A DNA stretch of 64,000 bases from JADGHX01 sp035760965 (GCA_035760965.1 DASTRY010000039.1:62001-126000); one strand, 5' to 3'; shown: positions 43,339-52,728, numbered from the stretch's first letter. Notes: generated by a model not told the origin, from the letters alone. Made by a program: numbers and translations.

Positions 43339-46144
43339 CTTCGGCCCTCCGTGCGACGAGCGGCGATGCTTGTGCATCGACCAGCGCGTCGTAGACGCGA
43401 CTCAGCTTCTCGGCGCTTCGATCCCAGGTGAGCAGCTCGGCGCGGCGCCGCGCGGCGCGTCCCATTGCGGCGAGCTGCGCGCGATCTGCAACGAGCTCGC
43501 GCAACGCGCCGAGCAAAGCCTCGAGATCGCCGCGCGCGACCAGTGCGCCTGAAATCCCCGGCTCGAGCAGCTCCGGCACACCACCGCAATCGCTCGCCAG
43601 CACCGGAACGCCGCAGGCCATGGCTTCCGCCACCGGCATACCGTACGACTCGTTCCAGATCGACGGCAACACCAGCAGATGCGAGCGCCGATAGAGCGCC
43701 AGCAACTCCGCGAACGGCACGATGCCGTGAAACGTCACGCGCGCGGCGGCATGCGGGGGCAACTGCGCCATGAGTGTATCGAAGTAGCTACGGCGCTGGC
43801 CTCGCAGTACGGCGCGCACGGCGTCGAGACGCGAACGCCCGTAGAACTCGCCGAGCCCCGCGAGCTGCGGGTCGTCTCGCAGCAGCAGCCCGAGCACGTC
43901 GAATGGCAGCATTCCAGGCTTGCCGACGATATCCAGCGTCACGTCGGGCTGTTCGCTCGCAAGCCGCGCGAAGGCCTGCAGCAACACGTGCACGCCCTTG
44001 TCCGGCGAGATGCGGCCGACGAAGAGCAGGCGCACCGGGCCGGTCGCCGCAGGTGCGTTCTCTCCCGGACAAAAGCGATCGATATCGACGCCGTTGCCAA
44101 TCGTATGAATGCGGCCCGCCAGCGCGGGAAATCGCGAGACCGCACGGCGCGTCACCCAGTCCGACACCGTGACCACACTGTCGATCGACTCCAGGCGCTC
44201 GCGCAGCGGGTGCTCATCGAGCAACGCGAGCTCGTCTTGATGCATGTGCAAGACGATCTTTGCGCCCGGCGCGCCCGTGCGCAGCAGCGGCGCGAACTGC
44301 AGCACCTGCGGCAAGTGCACGATGTCAGCAGGACGTGTGCGGAGGTCGCGCGCCACGCCGCTGAAATATTCGCGGTAGTACAGCATCGAATCGAAGTACG
44401 GCGTGCGTGTGCGCAGCTGCCCCGCAATGAGTTGCACCGCCTTGTGCACCTTCGTCGCGACGTGCGGAATGCGGCGGATCTCGAGCGAGCCCCAGCGCTC
44501 GCGGCGTCGCTGCCCTCTGAGCAACGGAGCGTAGACCACGACGTCGAAGCATTTCGCGAGCCGCTTCGCGAGCTCCCAGTTCACGATCGCAACCGAGCCC
44601 CGCTGCTCGTCGCTCGCCACGATGCCGTCCTGCGGCTGATTGATGATGGCGACGCGCGGACCTCGCGTGCGCCGACGCGCCGCCCTGGCATTCAAGCGCG
44701 CGACGCCCGTCGGGCCGGATTTCTGGCGCAGGCTCGCGATGAGCTCGCGCGGGATCGCGCCGAAGAGCGCGAGCAGCCCGACATAGAGCGCGCCGCCGAT
44801 CGCGAGCGCGAGCAGCCAGTGCAGCCCAGCATGTTCGAGCCCGTAGATTGCCCCTGCCGCGAGCGCGCCCGCGACAACCGTCTTCAGCCCGTTCTTGAAC
44901 CGCGGCAAGGGATGGCCGGCACGGCGCACACCCCAGAGCATGCCGACGAGGATCGCGCCCTCCGCGATCGTCGTGCCAATGGCGGCGCCGATGAACGAGA
45001 ACCGCGGGATCAGGATGAAGTAGGCCAACAGCGCCACGGCACACGCGGCGGCATCGGCGATCAGCACCAGGCGCGACCGGTCCAGCGCGATGAGCGCGAA
45101 GCGCACGACGAACGACAGCGCCGTGAGCGTCGCGGCGAAAGACAAGATCACGAGCGCCGGCGCGCCGGCGGCGAACTGCGGGCCCGAGATCAACGTCAGG
45201 ATCTGCGGCGCGCAGATCGAGAGCGCGAGCACGATGCCGATGCCGTACATCAGCATCGCATCCAGCGAGCTCCCGAGAATCTTCGAGAACTGACCGGCCG
45301 TGGGACTGCCCGGTGCGCCCGCCGCCGTGAGCGAGGGCATCATGAGCCCGGAAAACATGTACGGCAGCGTCGTCACCAGCTCGAACATCTTGGTCGGCAC
45401 GCCGTACAAGCCGACATGGGCCGCAGGTTTCATGAGGGACAGCAGCAGCGTGTCCCCGCGCAGCATCGCCATCGTGAGAATCTGCGAGCCGGCGATCGGC
45501 ATCGCCGCGGTCATGTAGTTGCGCCAGAGCGGCAGATCGAAGCGCAGTCGGAACGGAATCAGCCGCCGCGCGAGCGTCCAGGAAATGCCGAGCGCCACGG
45601 CGGCGCCGAACAGCGTGCCGAGCAGCATGACCATGAAGCCGGCATCGAACTGGGCGAGCAGCCACACCGCGAGGAGCGTCGCGCAGGCGCCGGCGGCCTC
45701 GGCGAGCGCATTGCCGCCCTGCTTCATCACGCGCTGAAACACGCCCGTGAGAAATTCGTTGGCCTGGAAGCCCACGTAGATGAGCGCGCCGAGAAAGATG
45801 CCGCGCTTCACTTCGGGGTCGTATGGCAGCAGCAGCGCAATCAGACTCGTCACGAGCAGCACGAGCGCGGTGCTCGCGAGTCGCAGCAGAAACGCGGTGC
45901 CGATCACGCGCGAGACGTCGGCCCCCGGCCGCGACATCTCGCGCAGCCCGACGAAGTAGATGCCGAGATCGGCGAGCACCGCGGCGAACGCCGAATAGGT
46001 CAGCACCGTACGGTAGTAGCCGAAATCGTGCGGACCCAGGTGGCGGGTCAGCACCATGATCGTCAGCAGGCCGGCGACCGCCGCGGCAGCCTTGCCGCCT
46101 GCGACAGCAACCATGTTCGAAAGGAGCGCTCGGCTTTGCGCCAT
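43316..46144 (-). CDS. Wzx-like polysaccharide flippase fused to a GT4 glycosyltransferase
   Basis: This 942-residue protein joins two parts that are usually separate. Residues 1-470 hold about 12-14 hydrophobic segments of the MATE/Wzx flippase type (LTRHLGPHDFGYYRTVLTY, GVPTKMFELVTTLPYM, LIPRFSFIGAAIGTTIAEGA). A basic linker (about 470-500, RLNARAARRRTRG) leads to a GT-B domain from residue 495 (RVAIINQPQDGIV, HMHQDELALLDEHPLRERL, FVGRISPDKGVHVLLQAF, ESYGMPVAEAMACGVPVLAS). It could add a sugar to and translocate a lipid-linked unit. The downstream PAS gene overlaps it. No O-antigen cluster surrounds it. Confidence 0.85.
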   Translation of the reverse strand: MAQSRALLSNMVAVAGGKAAAAVAGLLTIMVLTRHLGPHDFGYYRTVLTYSAFAAVLADLGIYFVGLREMSRPGADVSRVIGTAFLLRLASTALVLLVTSLIALLLPYDPEVKRGIFLGALIYVGFQANEFLTGVFQRVMKQGGNALAEAAGACATLLAVWLLAQFDAGFMVMLLGTLFGAAVALGISWTLARRLIPFRLRFDLPLWRNYMTAAMPIAGSQILTMAMLRGDTLLLSLMKPAAHVGLYGVPTKMFELVTTLPYMFSGLMMPSLTAAGAPGSPTAGQFSKILGSSLDAMLMYGIGIVLALSICAPQILTLISGPQFAAGAPALVILSFAATLTALSFVVRFALIALDRSRLVLIADAAACAVALLAYFILIPRFSFIGAAIGTTIAEGAILVGMLWGVRRAGHPLPRFKNGLKTVVAGALAAGAIYGLEHAGLHWLLALAIGGALYVGLLALFGAIPRELIASLRQKSGPTGVARLNARAARRRTRGPRVAIINQPQDGIVASDEQRGSVAIVNWELAKRLAKCFDVVVYAPLLRGQRRRERWGSLEIRRIPHVATKVHKAVQLIAGQLRTRTPYFDSMLYYREYFSGVARDLRTRPADIVHLPQVLQFAPLLRTGAPGAKIVLHMHQDELALLDEHPLRERLESIDSVVTVSDWVTRRAVSRFPALAGRIHTIGNGVDIDRFCPGENAPAATGPVRLLFVGRISPDKGVHVLLQAFARLASEQPDVTLDIVGKPGMLPFDVLGLLLRDDPQLAGLGEFYGRSRLDAVRAVLRGQRRSYFDTLMAQLPPHAAARVTFHGIVPFAELLALYRRSHLLVLPSIWNESYGMPVAEAMACGVPVLASDCGGVPELLEPGISGALVARGDLEALLGALRELVADRAQLAAMGRAARRRAELLTWDRSAEKLSRVYDALVDAQASPLVARRAEDATSAYG

Positions 46145-46366
46145 GAAAGCTACGCGCGGCGCATCGCCGCCTTTATCGTGGGGTGATCCCCATCCGCGGG
46201 ACTGTGCAAGCGCTGTGCCGGTAAAGCTCCGGGCGCGGCGGGCGGCCTCGCGTGAGCGAATGGCTGCGGCTTTTCAAAGGCTTGCACCGAAGCGAGCCGG
46301 CCTCCGCGCGGCCGGGGCTCACGACGACGACGTGAAAATCTGGGCGTGACGCTCGCCGCCCGTGAA

Positions 46367-46921
46367 TTAATGCTCCAGCAGCTCCTGCAGCTTCACCACC
46401 GCCGCCTTCCACGCCTTGCGCTCCGCCTCGACATCGCCCTTCTTCGCGAGCCTGCGAATCTGCAGAGCGATCTGCGCTTTGCCCGTCCCCTTCGCGTAGA
46501 AGCCGATCTCCAGGCGCGAGCTCTTGTTCCAGGAGCCCCGGAAATACTTGTCTCTCGTGTGTGACGAGGGTTCGAACGCGCCTTTGGGGAACCACTTGCG
46601 GCGCTGTGCGGCGCTGGCCGTTGCGGCATAGAGATGCGGCACGCTCGTGGCGAGTGTCTTCGTGACGGCGACCGAGTAGCCCTCCGCCGTTTCGTGACGC
46701 TCACGACGGCCGCGTGCGCGCTCGTACTCGACCGTCACCATCTGCGACCACCAGCCCGGCAGGCCGTGCTTGCTCGAGAGGAAGTGAGCGATCCTCTTGT
46801 GATCCAGCTCGCCGGCGCCCGCGGCATCGAGCGTCGCGAACCACTCCGCCCAATCCTTGCCCGTCTTGGCCTTCACGGCCGCGTCGGTCATGGAGGGCAC
46901 GTAATGTTTTTGTGTCGCCAT
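46367..46921 (-). CDS. DUF4287 and SRPBCC-like domain protein
   Basis: This 184-residue cytoplasmic protein begins with a DUF4287-like module (SMTDAAVKAKTGKDWAEWFATLDAAGAGELDHKRIAHFLSSKHGLPGWWSQMV, seen as the blocks KTGKDWAEWFATLD and KHGLPGWWSQMVTVEYE). A C-terminal region (TSVPHLYAATASAAQRRKWF, SRLEIGFYAKGTGKAQIALQ) resembles the activator/SRPBCC fold. Function unknown. ATG at 46921 starts the recognised domain; the longer frame upstream overlaps the promoter region of the DNA ligase, which runs the other way. Confidence 0.8.
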   Translation of the reverse strand: MATQKHYVPSMTDAAVKAKTGKDWAEWFATLDAAGAGELDHKRIAHFLSSKHGLPGWWSQMVTVEYERARGRRERHETAEGYSVAVTKTLATSVPHLYAATASAAQRRKWFPKGAFEPSSHTRDKYFRGSWNKSSRLEIGFYAKGTGKAQIALQIRRLAKKGDVEAERKAWKAAVVKLQELLEH

Positions 46922-47022
46922 CGAAGCGTTCCCCGCATATCGCGCACGAATTATCGCATGGTGTCGAGCGAACCTGCGCCGAGCGAGCGCCGGCGCGAGC
47001 AACGGCTGGTTATGATCCGCGC

Positions 47023-48564
47023 ATGACCCTGCTGGCCGCGATCGTGGAAACGTCCCGGAAGGTCGGTGCGACGCCGGCGCGGCTTGCGAAGGTGCGCGAG
47101 CTGGCGGCCTGCGTGCGCAGCTTGGCGCCCGATGAAATCGAGATCGGCGTCCAGTATCTCGCGGGCGAGACGCGCCAGGGCCGCTTCGGACTCGGATACG
47201 CGACGCTCACGTCCGCAAGCGCCGGACCGCCCGCGGACGAGCCCACGCTGACGCTGAAGGACGTCGACGCGCAGCTCGCGACGATCGCCACGATTCGAGG
47301 CTCCGGCGCGAGCGCCCGCCGCGCCGCTGCGCTTCGCGAGCTGTTCGCGCGCGCCACCGCGGCGGAGCGCGAGTTCCTGATCCGCCTGCTCGTCGGGGAG
47401 CTGCGGCAGGGTGCGCTCATCGGCGTGATGATCGATGCGATCGCCGCGGCCGCGAACCTGCCGGCCGCCGACGTGCGACGCGCGGCCATGTACTCGCAAA
47501 CCATCGGCGCCGCCGCGCGCGTTGCGCTGCTCGAGGGCACGTCCGGCCTTGCGAAATTCCAGCTCGAGCTCCTCAAGCCCGTTGCGCCAATGCTTGCCCA
47601 GACTGCCGCGGATACCGCAGAAGCATTGCGCACGCTCACGGGCGAGGTCGTCTTCGAGTGGAAGATGGATGGCGCGCGCATTCAGGTGCACAAGCAAGGC
47701 GACACGGTGCGCATCTACACGCGCAACCTGAACGATGTGACGTCCGCCGTTCCGGAGATCGAGGCCGCAATACGTGCGCTGCCCGCGCGCGAAGTGGTGC
47801 TCGATGGTGAGGCGATCGCGTTCACCGCGTCCGGCCGGCCGCAGCCGTTCCAGATCACGATGCGCCGCTTCGGCCGCAAGCTGAACGTGGAGAAGCTGCG
47901 CGCCGAGCTGCCCATCCACGCGTATTTCTTCGATTGCCTGCGTCTCGAAGATCGCAGCCTCGTCGATCGCCCGCTGCGCGAGCGCTACGAGGCCTTGGTC
48001 CACGCCGTGCCACCAGAGCTGCGGATCCCACGGCTCGTCACGTCCTCGCAGGAGGAGGCGGCCGCGTTCTACGACGCCGCGCTCGCGGCCGGTCACGAAG
48101 GCCTCATGGCGAAGTCGCTCGACTCGCCCTACGAGGCCGGCAACCGCGGCGCGAGCTGGCTCAAGATCAAGCGCGCGCACACGCTCGATCTCGTCGTGCT
48201 GGCCGCCGAATGGGGCCACGGCCGCCGCGCGGGCAAGCTCTCGAACCTACATCTCGGTGCGCTCGATCCGGCGACGGGCCAATACGTGATGCTCGGCAAG
48301 ACGTTCAAGGGCCTCACCGACGCGATGCTCGAGTGGCAAACGAAGGAATTTCTCGCCCGCGCGACGCATCGCGACGACTGGACGGTGTACGTGCGACCCG
48401 AGCTCGTGGTCGAGATCGCGTTCAGCGATCTGCAGGCGAGCCCGCGTTATCCCGGCGGGCTCGCGCTCCGTCTGGCGCGCGTCAAACGCTACCGCGACGA
48501 CAAGCGCGCCGAAGAGGCGGACACGATGGAAACGATCCGCAAGATCTACGCCGCCCAGCATTGA
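47023..48564 (+). CDS. ATP-dependent DNA ligase (archaeal/LigB type)
   Basis: This 513-residue ligase has a long N-terminal DNA-binding domain (LIRLLVGELRQGALIGVM). The adenylation domain has motif I EWKMDGARIQVHK with catalytic Lys214. Later motifs include EVVLDGEAIAF (III), YFFDCLRLEDR, EGLMAKSLDSPYEAG (IV) and WLKIKRAHTLDLVVLAAEWG (V). The C-terminal OB domain ends in PRYPGGLALRLARVKRYRDDK. It seals nicks using ATP and is related to archaeal replicative and actinobacterial LigB ligases; in proteobacteria such enzymes are accessory to NAD-dependent LigA. No Ku or LigD polymerase module is adjacent. ATG at 47023 begins the recognised domain. Confidence 0.9.
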   Translation: MTLLAAIVETSRKVGATPARLAKVRELAACVRSLAPDEIEIGVQYLAGETRQGRFGLGYATLTSASAGPPADEPTLTLKDVDAQLATIATIRGSGASARRAAALRELFARATAAEREFLIRLLVGELRQGALIGVMIDAIAAAANLPAADVRRAAMYSQTIGAAARVALLEGTSGLAKFQLELLKPVAPMLAQTAADTAEALRTLTGEVVFEWKMDGARIQVHKQGDTVRIYTRNLNDVTSAVPEIEAAIRALPAREVVLDGEAIAFTASGRPQPFQITMRRFGRKLNVEKLRAELPIHAYFFDCLRLEDRSLVDRPLRERYEALVHAVPPELRIPRLVTSSQEEAAAFYDAALAAGHEGLMAKSLDSPYEAGNRGASWLKIKRAHTLDLVVLAAEWGHGRRAGKLSNLHLGALDPATGQYVMLGKTFKGLTDAMLEWQTKEFLARATHRDDWTVYVRPELVVEIAFSDLQASPRYPGGLALRLARVKRYRDDKRAEEADTMETIRKIYAAQH

Positions 48565-48859
48565 CGCGTACGTGGAGGCCGCACACCGGATGTGACGGCC
48601 ACCCCCGAGCCGCGCGGGTTCAAGACGACATTGCTGATCCCGGCCGCGCTCGCGATCGCGATCGCCCTGCTCTTCAGCTCGATTCACATTCGCCGCCGTC
48701 ATCGTCCGCTCGCGTCGCGGGTCGGCGACCCTCGATGCGATGAGCCGACTCGCCGCCCGCGCTGTGCGGTGACGAGCCGTCCCCGCGACGCCCTTAAACT
48801 CACTCTCGAAGCGGCGCATCCAAGTCGCACATTCCACACCGAGCTTCCGGGAGGCTGAT

Positions 48860-50770
48860 TTGAGACCACGCACGCTCGTGACCTTACTCGCGTTCCTCTG
48901 CTCGTCGGCCGCGCTGGCGCAGCGCACCGACGAGAACGTCACGGCCCAGTCCGACGACGCCTTCGGGCGCAGCGTGGGCAACGAAAGCATCGGCATCTAC
49001 AACTCCGACGAGGTCCGCGGCTTCTCGCCGGTGGACGCGGGCAACGCGCGGATCGAGGGTCTCTACTTCGACCGCCAGACGAGCCCGGCCGAGCGCTTGA
49101 TCGAGGGCTCATCGATTCGCGTCGGCGTCGCCGCGCAAAGCTACCCCTTTCCCGCGCCGACCGGCATCGTCGACTACGACTTGCGTCGAGTCGGCGACGC
49201 GCGAGTGGTGAGCTCGGTGCTCCTGTACGGACCTTTCGACGGCGCATCGCTGCAGATCGACGCGCAGCTTCCGATCGTCGCAAACGTGTTCGGCATCGGC
49301 CTCGGCGCCTCGCTCGATCACAGTGGATACGAGTGGGGCGGCGCGAACGACGGCCACTCGTTCGCCGTCATGCCTCGCTGGCGTCCCACGCCCAACATCG
49401 AGCTGCGCCCCTTCTTCAGTCAGCTCGCGTTTCGCGACGAGGAAGCGCAACCGCGCATGTTCACGCGCGATGGCCGGATGCCGCCGAAGATCCGGCGCGA
49501 GCGCTACTACGGGCAGCCCTGGGCACAGAACCACGGCAAGACGTACACCTACGGCCTGATCGGCGAGGCACGCTTCGGCGAGTGGCTCACGCGGCTCGGC
49601 CTCTTCGAGTCGGCGTACACGCCGGACCTCGAAGTCGCCGATTTCTTCACGGACATCGATGCCGAGCGCCACGCGCAGGAGACGCTGGTCGTCTTTCCGG
49701 ACTCGCGGTACGGCTCGAAATCCGGCGAGCTGCGCGCCCAGCGCTCGTTCGATGAAGGCACGCGGCGGCACACGATGTTCTTCGCGTTGCGCGGGCGGCT
49801 GCAGCAACGCCGCTACGGCGGCGAGCAGGAAATCGACATCGGCGCCGTGCAACTCGGCGTCGGCCGCCCCGTTGCGAAACCGGAATTCGAATTCGGCGCG
49901 CAGTCGCACGATGAAGTGCGGCAGCACACGCTCGGCGCAGGCTACGAGCTGAAGTGGAAGGACCGCGGCGAGCTCAGCTTCGGGCTGCAGAAGACGCACT
50001 ACACGAAGTCGGGCGACACGCCCGAAGGCCCGCTGCCGCAGTCACGCGCCGAGCCGTTGCTGAAGAACGTGACCGGGACGGTGTACGCGACCGAGCGCCT
50101 CGCCATCTACGCGAGCTACACGCAAGGGCTCGAGGAGAGCCCGGTCGCGCCGAGCAATGCGGTGAATCGCAACGTTGCGGCGCCGGCTCTCGAGACCAAG
50201 CAGTACGACGCGGGCGTGCGCATCGGGTTGCTCGAGCACGTGAAGCTGATCGCGGGCGTGTTCAACGTCGAGAAGCCCTACTTCGATCTCGATACGGCAG
50301 GATTCTTCCGCGAGCTCGGAACGGTGCGCCATCGCGGCGTCGAGCTGTCGGTCTCCGGGAGCCCGATCGAGCGGCTCACGATGGTCGTCGGCACGCGCTT
50401 TCTCGATGCGCAGGTCTCCGGACCGCTCGTCGACGCCGGCATCATCGGCTCGCGGCCCATCGCTTCGGCGCGCAACTACTCGGTGGGCAGCATCGACTAC
50501 GCGTTCGCCGAGTCGGGTTTCTCCCTCGACACGACGGTGGAAAGCATCTCGCGTGCGGTCGCCAATACCGCGAACACCGTCGAGGTGCCCGGACGCGTCG
50601 TCGTCCATGTCGGCGGGCGATACAAGTTCAAGCTCTTCGGCAAGCCGGCCACGCTCCGCGCGCAAGTCGGCAACATCTTCGATCGCTACGGATGGAGCGT
50701 GAACCGCGGCGGCTCGTACGTCTACAACCAGCCGCGGCGGTTTTCGCTGTACCTCGCAACCGATCTTTGA
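48860..50770 (+). CDS. TonB-dependent receptor heading an ABC/two-component gene set
   Basis: This 636-residue exported protein (signal peptide ending AALA) has a plug-like N terminus (SVGNESIGIYNSDEVRGFSP, IEGLYFDRQTSPAERLIEGSSIRVG) and a barrel of repeated amphipathic strands (YATERLAIYASYTQGLEES, FRELGTVRHRGVELSVSGS, ending RRFSLYLATDL). It is shorter than the two other receptors here and resembles siderophore-type FepA/FhuA-like receptors. Translation starts at TTG 48860, six bases after GGAGGC. It is followed 99 bp later by an ABC transporter and LytS/LytTR pair on the same strand, suggesting a shared function such as peptide or siderophore handling. Confidence 0.85.
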   Translation: MRPRTLVTLLAFLCSSAALAQRTDENVTAQSDDAFGRSVGNESIGIYNSDEVRGFSPVDAGNARIEGLYFDRQTSPAERLIEGSSIRVGVAAQSYPFPAPTGIVDYDLRRVGDARVVSSVLLYGPFDGASLQIDAQLPIVANVFGIGLGASLDHSGYEWGGANDGHSFAVMPRWRPTPNIELRPFFSQLAFRDEEAQPRMFTRDGRMPPKIRRERYYGQPWAQNHGKTYTYGLIGEARFGEWLTRLGLFESAYTPDLEVADFFTDIDAERHAQETLVVFPDSRYGSKSGELRAQRSFDEGTRRHTMFFALRGRLQQRRYGGEQEIDIGAVQLGVGRPVAKPEFEFGAQSHDEVRQHTLGAGYELKWKDRGELSFGLQKTHYTKSGDTPEGPLPQSRAEPLLKNVTGTVYATERLAIYASYTQGLEESPVAPSNAVNRNVAAPALETKQYDAGVRIGLLEHVKLIAGVFNVEKPYFDLDTAGFFRELGTVRHRGVELSVSGSPIERLTMVVGTRFLDAQVSGPLVDAGIIGSRPIASARNYSVGSIDYAFAESGFSLDTTVESISRAVANTANTVEVPGRVVVHVGGRYKFKLFGKPATLRAQVGNIFDRYGWSVNRGGSYVYNQPRRFSLYLATDL

Positions 50771-50802
50771 GCCGCTCGCCACGGCGTTTCGACCGCTCGA
50801 CA

Positions 50803-50822
50803 CGTTTCCGCGGCCGGAAACG
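50803..50822. promoter_or_regulatory. Candidate operator or hairpin: CGTTTCCG-CGGC-CGGAAACG
   Basis: A perfect 8-bp inverted repeat around four bases lies 33 bp after the TonB receptor stop and 47 bp before the ABC ATPase ATG. It has no T tract, so it is unlikely to be an intrinsic terminator. It could be a regulator site or an RNA hairpin between the receptor and the ABC genes. Confidence 0.35.
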
Positions 50823-50869
50823 GGCGCGCCGTTACGCTAGCAGCCCATCGCAAGGATTCGGGGAATGGA

Positions 50870-51568
50870 ATGGCTGCAAGCGTGTCGTTGCGAGGCGTGT
50901 CCCGTCGTTACGTGCACGGCGCAGACTGCGTCGACGCGCTCCGTGAGGTGCACCTCGAGATCGCCGCGGGAGCGTTCGTTGCGGTGCTGGGCCCCTCGGG
51001 TGCGGGCAAGACAACCTTGCTCGACATCGTCGCCGGACTCGATACGCCGCATGCCGGCGCGGTGCTCGTCGACGGCGAAGACGTCGCTGCGCTCGGTTCG
51101 CGCGAGCGCGCGGCCTGGCGCGCACGGCATGTCGGGCTCGTCTTCAGCGTCGATCATCTCGTGCCCCTGCTCACGATCCAGCGGAACGTGGAGATTCCGC
51201 TCCTCGGCATGGCGCTATCTCGGCACGAGCGCCGGCGCGATGCGCTCGCCGCTCTGGATGAAGTCGGGCTCACGCACCGTGCGCACTGCATGCCGGCGCA
51301 ACTCTCGCTTGGCGAGCGGCGGCGCGTCACCATCGCGCGGGCACTCGTCACTCGACCGACGCTGCTCGTGTGTGACGAGCCCACGAAGAATCTCGGACGG
51401 GACTCCGCGGATGCCGTGCTCGCGACGCTGCAAGTCCTGAGCACGCGCGCAACCACGACCATCGTGATGTCGACGGAGGACCCGGCTGCGGCTGCATGGG
51501 CCTCGCACGTCGTTGCACTAGAGGGCGGGCATGCCAGCCCGGTGCCGCGCGCACAGGCGGCGGCATGA
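50870..51568 (+). CDS. ABC transporter ATP-binding protein (LolD/MacB-like) with degenerate catalytic loops
   Basis: This 232-residue ATPase has an intact Walker A (GPSGAGKTT, 41-49) and Walker B (LLVCDE, 165-170). Other motifs are changed: the Q-loop position reads VFSVDHL with Ser93 in place of Gln; the signature reads LSLGE (145-149) instead of LSGGQ; the D-loop reads NLGRDS; and the H-switch reads STED with Glu203 in place of His. Nucleotide binding is likely, but hydrolysis may be weak or absent. The stop overlaps the permease start (ATGA), so the two are co-translated. The family normally drives MacB/FtsX-type permeases in lipoprotein or antimicrobial peptide traffic. Confidence 0.88.
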   Translation: MAASVSLRGVSRRYVHGADCVDALREVHLEIAAGAFVAVLGPSGAGKTTLLDIVAGLDTPHAGAVLVDGEDVAALGSRERAAWRARHVGLVFSVDHLVPLLTIQRNVEIPLLGMALSRHERRRDALAALDEVGLTHRAHCMPAQLSLGERRRVTIARALVTRPTLLVCDEPTKNLGRDSADAVLATLQVLSTRATTTIVMSTEDPAAAAWASHVVALEGGHASPVPRAQAAA

Positions 51569-52719
51569 AGTACCTCCCGCTCCTCTGGGCCGGATTGTGG
51601 CGGAAGCCCGTGCGCACCGCGCTCACGATGCTTTCGATCGTCACCGCGTTCTTCCTCTTCGGCGTCCTGCAGGGCGTGAATGCCGGCGTGCAATCGGTGT
51701 TCGAGGCGATGAGCGTCGCGCGCCTGCGCGTGATGAGCCGTGCGAACTTTCAAGAGCCCCTTCCGATTGCGCACGTCGAGCGCATCAAGCATCTCGACGG
51801 CGTCACGGACGTCTCGCCCCTCACGGTCCTCGTCGGCAACTACCAACAAACGAGCAATGTCGTGGTCGCGCTCGGAGTGGATACCGACGCCCTGTTCCGC
51901 ATGTTTCCGGAAATGAAGCTGCCGGCGGCGCAAGCCGCTGCGCTCGCCCGCACACGCACGGGCGTGGTGGTCGGCGCGGCGCTCGCGGAGCGGCGCGGCT
52001 GGAAGATCGGCGATCGCATCCCGATCGTCGCCTTCAATGCCGTCAAGAAAGACGGCAGCCGCGATTGGTACTTCGACATCGTCGGCATCTACGACATGGA
52101 ACAGCACAACTTCGCGAGCGAGATTTGGGCTCACTATGAATACATCGACGAAGGACGCGCGATGGATCGCGGCACGGCCATGCAGATCGTCGTGCGCGTT
52201 GCGGACCCGGAGCGCGCGCCGCGCATCGCGCAGCAGATCGACGAGCTCTTCATGAGCTCCGCCGGACAGACGATCACCCAGAGCGAGAAGGACGCCCTCC
52301 AGGGGATGCTCGCGCAGGTCGGCGACATCGGATTTCTCGTCGACACGATCGTCGGCGCCGTGCTGTTCACGCTACTGTTCCTCACGTCGAACACGATGGT
52401 GCAGTCGATCCGCGAGCGCACCCCGGAGCTCGCGATCCTGCGGACGATCGGGTTCTCGGAGAGCCGCGTGCTGTGGCTCGTTGTGACCGAGGCGCTCGTG
52501 ATGGGCGTGAGCGCGGCGCTCATCGGGCTCGCCGCCGCGAGCCCGGTGATTCCGCGCATGTTGGAGCGCGTGTCGCCGGACTTCTCGGCCATTCGCATGC
52601 CGGCGGCCGTGTTCGCGTGGGGCTGTGTGATCGCGGCCCTCCTCGCGCTGGTCAGTGGCCTGCCGCCCGCATTGCGGGCCCGACGGCTGCAGCTCGTGGA
52701 TGCGCTCGCCGGACGCTGA
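51565..52719 (+). CDS. FtsX/MacB-like ABC permease 1
   Basis: This 384-residue permease has the FtsX topology: one N-terminal helix (TALTMLSIVTAFFLFGVLQG), a periplasmic domain of about 230 residues, and three C-terminal helices (FLVDTIVGAVLFTLLFLTS, VLWLVVTEALVMGVSAALIG, FAWGCVIAALLALVSGLPP). It shares ATGA with the ATPase and precedes a second permease by 9 bp. In this family the extracytoplasmic domain contacts a substrate or partner rather than moving a solute through the membrane. Confidence 0.88.
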   Translation: MKYLPLLWAGLWRKPVRTALTMLSIVTAFFLFGVLQGVNAGVQSVFEAMSVARLRVMSRANFQEPLPIAHVERIKHLDGVTDVSPLTVLVGNYQQTSNVVVALGVDTDALFRMFPEMKLPAAQAAALARTRTGVVVGAALAERRGWKIGDRIPIVAFNAVKKDGSRDWYFDIVGIYDMEQHNFASEIWAHYEYIDEGRAMDRGTAMQIVVRVADPERAPRIAQQIDELFMSSAGQTITQSEKDALQGMLAQVGDIGFLVDTIVGAVLFTLLFLTSNTMVQSIRERTPELAILRTIGFSESRVLWLVVTEALVMGVSAALIGLAAASPVIPRMLERVSPDFSAIRMPAAVFAWGCVIAALLALVSGLPPALRARRLQLVDALAGR

Positions 52720-52728
52720 GGAGCCACC

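Noticed and set aside
48592..48858. An 88-codon frame between the DNA ligase and TonB receptor genes
   Set aside because: Only the first 30 codons, with a hydrophobic stretch, look protein-like; the rest is Arg-rich, there is no ribosome site and it starts with GTG. It might be a remnant of a small membrane protein, but evidence is too thin to call it.
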